Below are positions 62,865-64,000 of a stretch of 64,000 bases of DNA, one piece after another. Every line of letters begins with the position of its first letter. Position 1 is the first letter of the stretch. The DNA is from Cephalotrichum gorgonifer (Eukaryota; Ascomycota; Sordariomycetes; Microascales; Microascaceae). The notes under the pieces were generated by a model that ran no database searches, had not been told where the DNA came from, and saw only the letters and a list, made by a program, of their open reading frames with translations. The stretch spans positions 1,153,865 to 1,217,864 of the forward strand of contig ONZQ02000002.1 in the NCBI GenBank assembly GCA_900312665.1. The letters run 5' to 3'. Both the position numbers and the translations under genes were made by a program.

Positions 62865-64000
62865 ATGGCCCTTTCTTCAGAAGCCGAAGAAAAGCCTTCC
62901 ACCGTCAATTATGTCGAGGCAGAAGATGTCGATCCTTCGTCTAAAAAGGGATGGAGTCACACCCTAGGCCAACAAGGTGCCGACATCGATCGAAACATGA
63001 CAGTATGGCAGGCCCTTAAAACATACCCTGGGGCCATTGCATGGTCGTTCCTTCTTTCCTCTTCTATCATCATGGAAGGCTACGACATCGTTCTCATCGG
63101 CAACCTCATGGCTCAGCCTTCCTTCCAGAGGGCATACGGTGGCTGGTACGGTGAAGCGCTTGGTTGGCAGGTCTCTGGTCCCTGGCAGGCTGGACTGGGC
63201 AACGCGACTGCGATAGGAACCATCTTCGGCGCGTTTGCTAATGGCTGGCTGACGGAGAAATTCGGATATCGCAAGACCTTGGTGGCGTCCCTCGCTGCTG
63301 TCACCGGCTTTATCTTCATCACCTTCTTCGCCCAGAATCTCCCTATGCTACTTGTCGGCTCCGCTCTCTGCGGGCTACCATGGGGCGTCTTCGCGACAAT
63401 GGCACCAGCCTATGCCTCCGAGATCTGCCCCATGGCACTTCGAGGCTATCTCGCGAACTACGTCTGTCTCTGCTGGGCATTGGGCCAGCTGATGGCCGCC
63501 GGGGTACTGTTCAGCTTCGAGAACAATCCTACGCAGTGGGCTTATCGCATCCCCTTCGCGTTGCAGTGGATATGGCCGATCCCGCTGATGATCATCCTCT
63601 GGTTCACTCCAGAGTCACCCTACTGGCTCGCTCGACACAGCCGCCTTGAAGAAGCGAAACATGTTTTACGGCGCATATCGGCAAGGGGGTCGACGGACGA
63701 GGACACTCTCGACAAGCAGCTTGCACTCATTGTCCACACCAATCAGATCGAGAGCGAACATGCGAGCGGAACCAGTTATCTCGACTGCTTCAAGGGAGTC
63801 AACCTTCGCCGAACCGAGATTGTCTGCATGGTCTTCATCGCTCAGAACACAACCGGCGTCGGGATAGGTGGCACGCCCACGTACTTTTTCCTCCAGGCCG
63901 GCGTTGATTCAAGTAACGCCTTCAAGTTCGCGACTGGCGCCCTTGGTCTTGCCTCTGTCGGCGTCATCATATCCTGGGCCCTCATCTACCGCATCGGAAG
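62865..64000 (+). CDS. MFS sugar transporter, maltose-permease type, partial
   Basis: The frame opens at ATG 62865 (MALSSEAEEKPSTVNYVEAE) and runs without introns to the window edge, so 378 residues are visible and the C-terminus is missing. An N-terminal hydrophilic tail with WQALKTYPGAIAWSFLLSSS precedes TM1, then IIMEGYDIVLIGNLMAQPSF, NGWLTEKFGYRKTL, GLPWGVFATMAPAYASEICP, LRGYLANYVCLCWALGQ and WFTPESPYWLARH. These are the hallmarks of fungal alpha-glucoside (maltose-type) permeases of the sugar porter family. The visible part ends in the second six-TM half. With the divergent GH39-like enzyme it forms a likely glycoside uptake and hydrolysis pair. Confidence 0.92.
   Translation, partial: MALSSEAEEKPSTVNYVEAEDVDPSSKKGWSHTLGQQGADIDRNMTVWQALKTYPGAIAWSFLLSSSIIMEGYDIVLIGNLMAQPSFQRAYGGWYGEALGWQVSGPWQAGLGNATAIGTIFGAFANGWLTEKFGYRKTLVASLAAVTGFIFITFFAQNLPMLLVGSALCGLPWGVFATMAPAYASEICPMALRGYLANYVCLCWALGQLMAAGVLFSFENNPTQWAYRIPFALQWIWPIPLMIILWFTPESPYWLARHSRLEEAKHVLRRISARGSTDEDTLDKQLALIVHTNQIESEHASGTSYLDCFKGVNLRRTEIVCMVFIAQNTTGVGIGGTPTYFFLQAGVDSSNAFKFATGALGLASVGVIISWALIYRIG

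Overview
The window looks like a chromosomal segment of a filamentous ascomycete (Pezizomycotina, probably a sordariomycete). The evidence is widely spaced single genes on both strands, many short introns (about 50-90 nt) with GT..AG ends and CTAAC/CTGAC-like branch points, two intron-containing nuclear tRNA genes, and families typical of these fungi: a HET-domain protein, Zn2Cys6 regulators, a short secreted tyrosinase, an allantoate-permease-type MFS carrier, a fungal arylsulfotransferase-like protein and a GMC oxidoreductase. I cannot name the species. One assembly gap of Ns lies at 28089-28384. Intron-exon structures were worked out by hand from splice signals and reading-frame continuity; where all phases close this is stated.

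Layout. 0-4 kb: a frameshifted sugar-transporter relic and a tRNA-Ser(UGA). 4-14 kb: a cytosolic LacZ-type GH2 beta-galactosidase, a CDF metal transporter of the Mn-type DxxxD subgroup, a TPR-SET protein and a tRNA-Trp(CCA). 14-19 kb: an acetoacetate-decarboxylase-like protein divergent from a Zn2Cys6 regulator, with three CACGTG sites in the shared promoter, then a secreted tyrosinase. 20-27 kb: a thioredoxin, an UNC93-like MFS protein and an NTF2-like/flavin monooxygenase fusion. 28-34 kb: a Zn2Cys6-type regulator whose N-terminus falls in or beyond the N gap, an SDR and a frameshifted conserved hypothetical gene. 34-46 kb: an MFS sugar transporter, a stop-riddled F-box-like relic, a secreted GMC oxidoreductase and a HET protein. 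46-60 kb: a seven-TM-like membrane protein of unknown family, then a run that reads like a small catabolic or detoxification cluster: Zn2Cys6 regulator, Dal5-like transporter, arylsulfotransferase-like protein, SDR and hemerythrin-like protein. A strong nested palindrome sits in the transporter/arylsulfotransferase divergent promoter. 60-64 kb: a GH39-like glycosidase divergent from an MFS sugar transporter that runs off the window.

Most promising items for follow-up: the 49-58 kb cluster and its nested CGG/CCG palindrome; the E-box-rich divergent promoter at 15 kb; promoter-linked direct repeats with about 100 bp spacing at 25.2 kb and 31.4-31.6 kb; and a recurrent GTACTCGTAC/GTACGAGTAC motif found in several promoters but not noticed in coding sequence. 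I do not see a clear canonical secondary-metabolite backbone gene (PKS, NRPS or terpene cyclase), transposase, CRISPR array or integrated virus.
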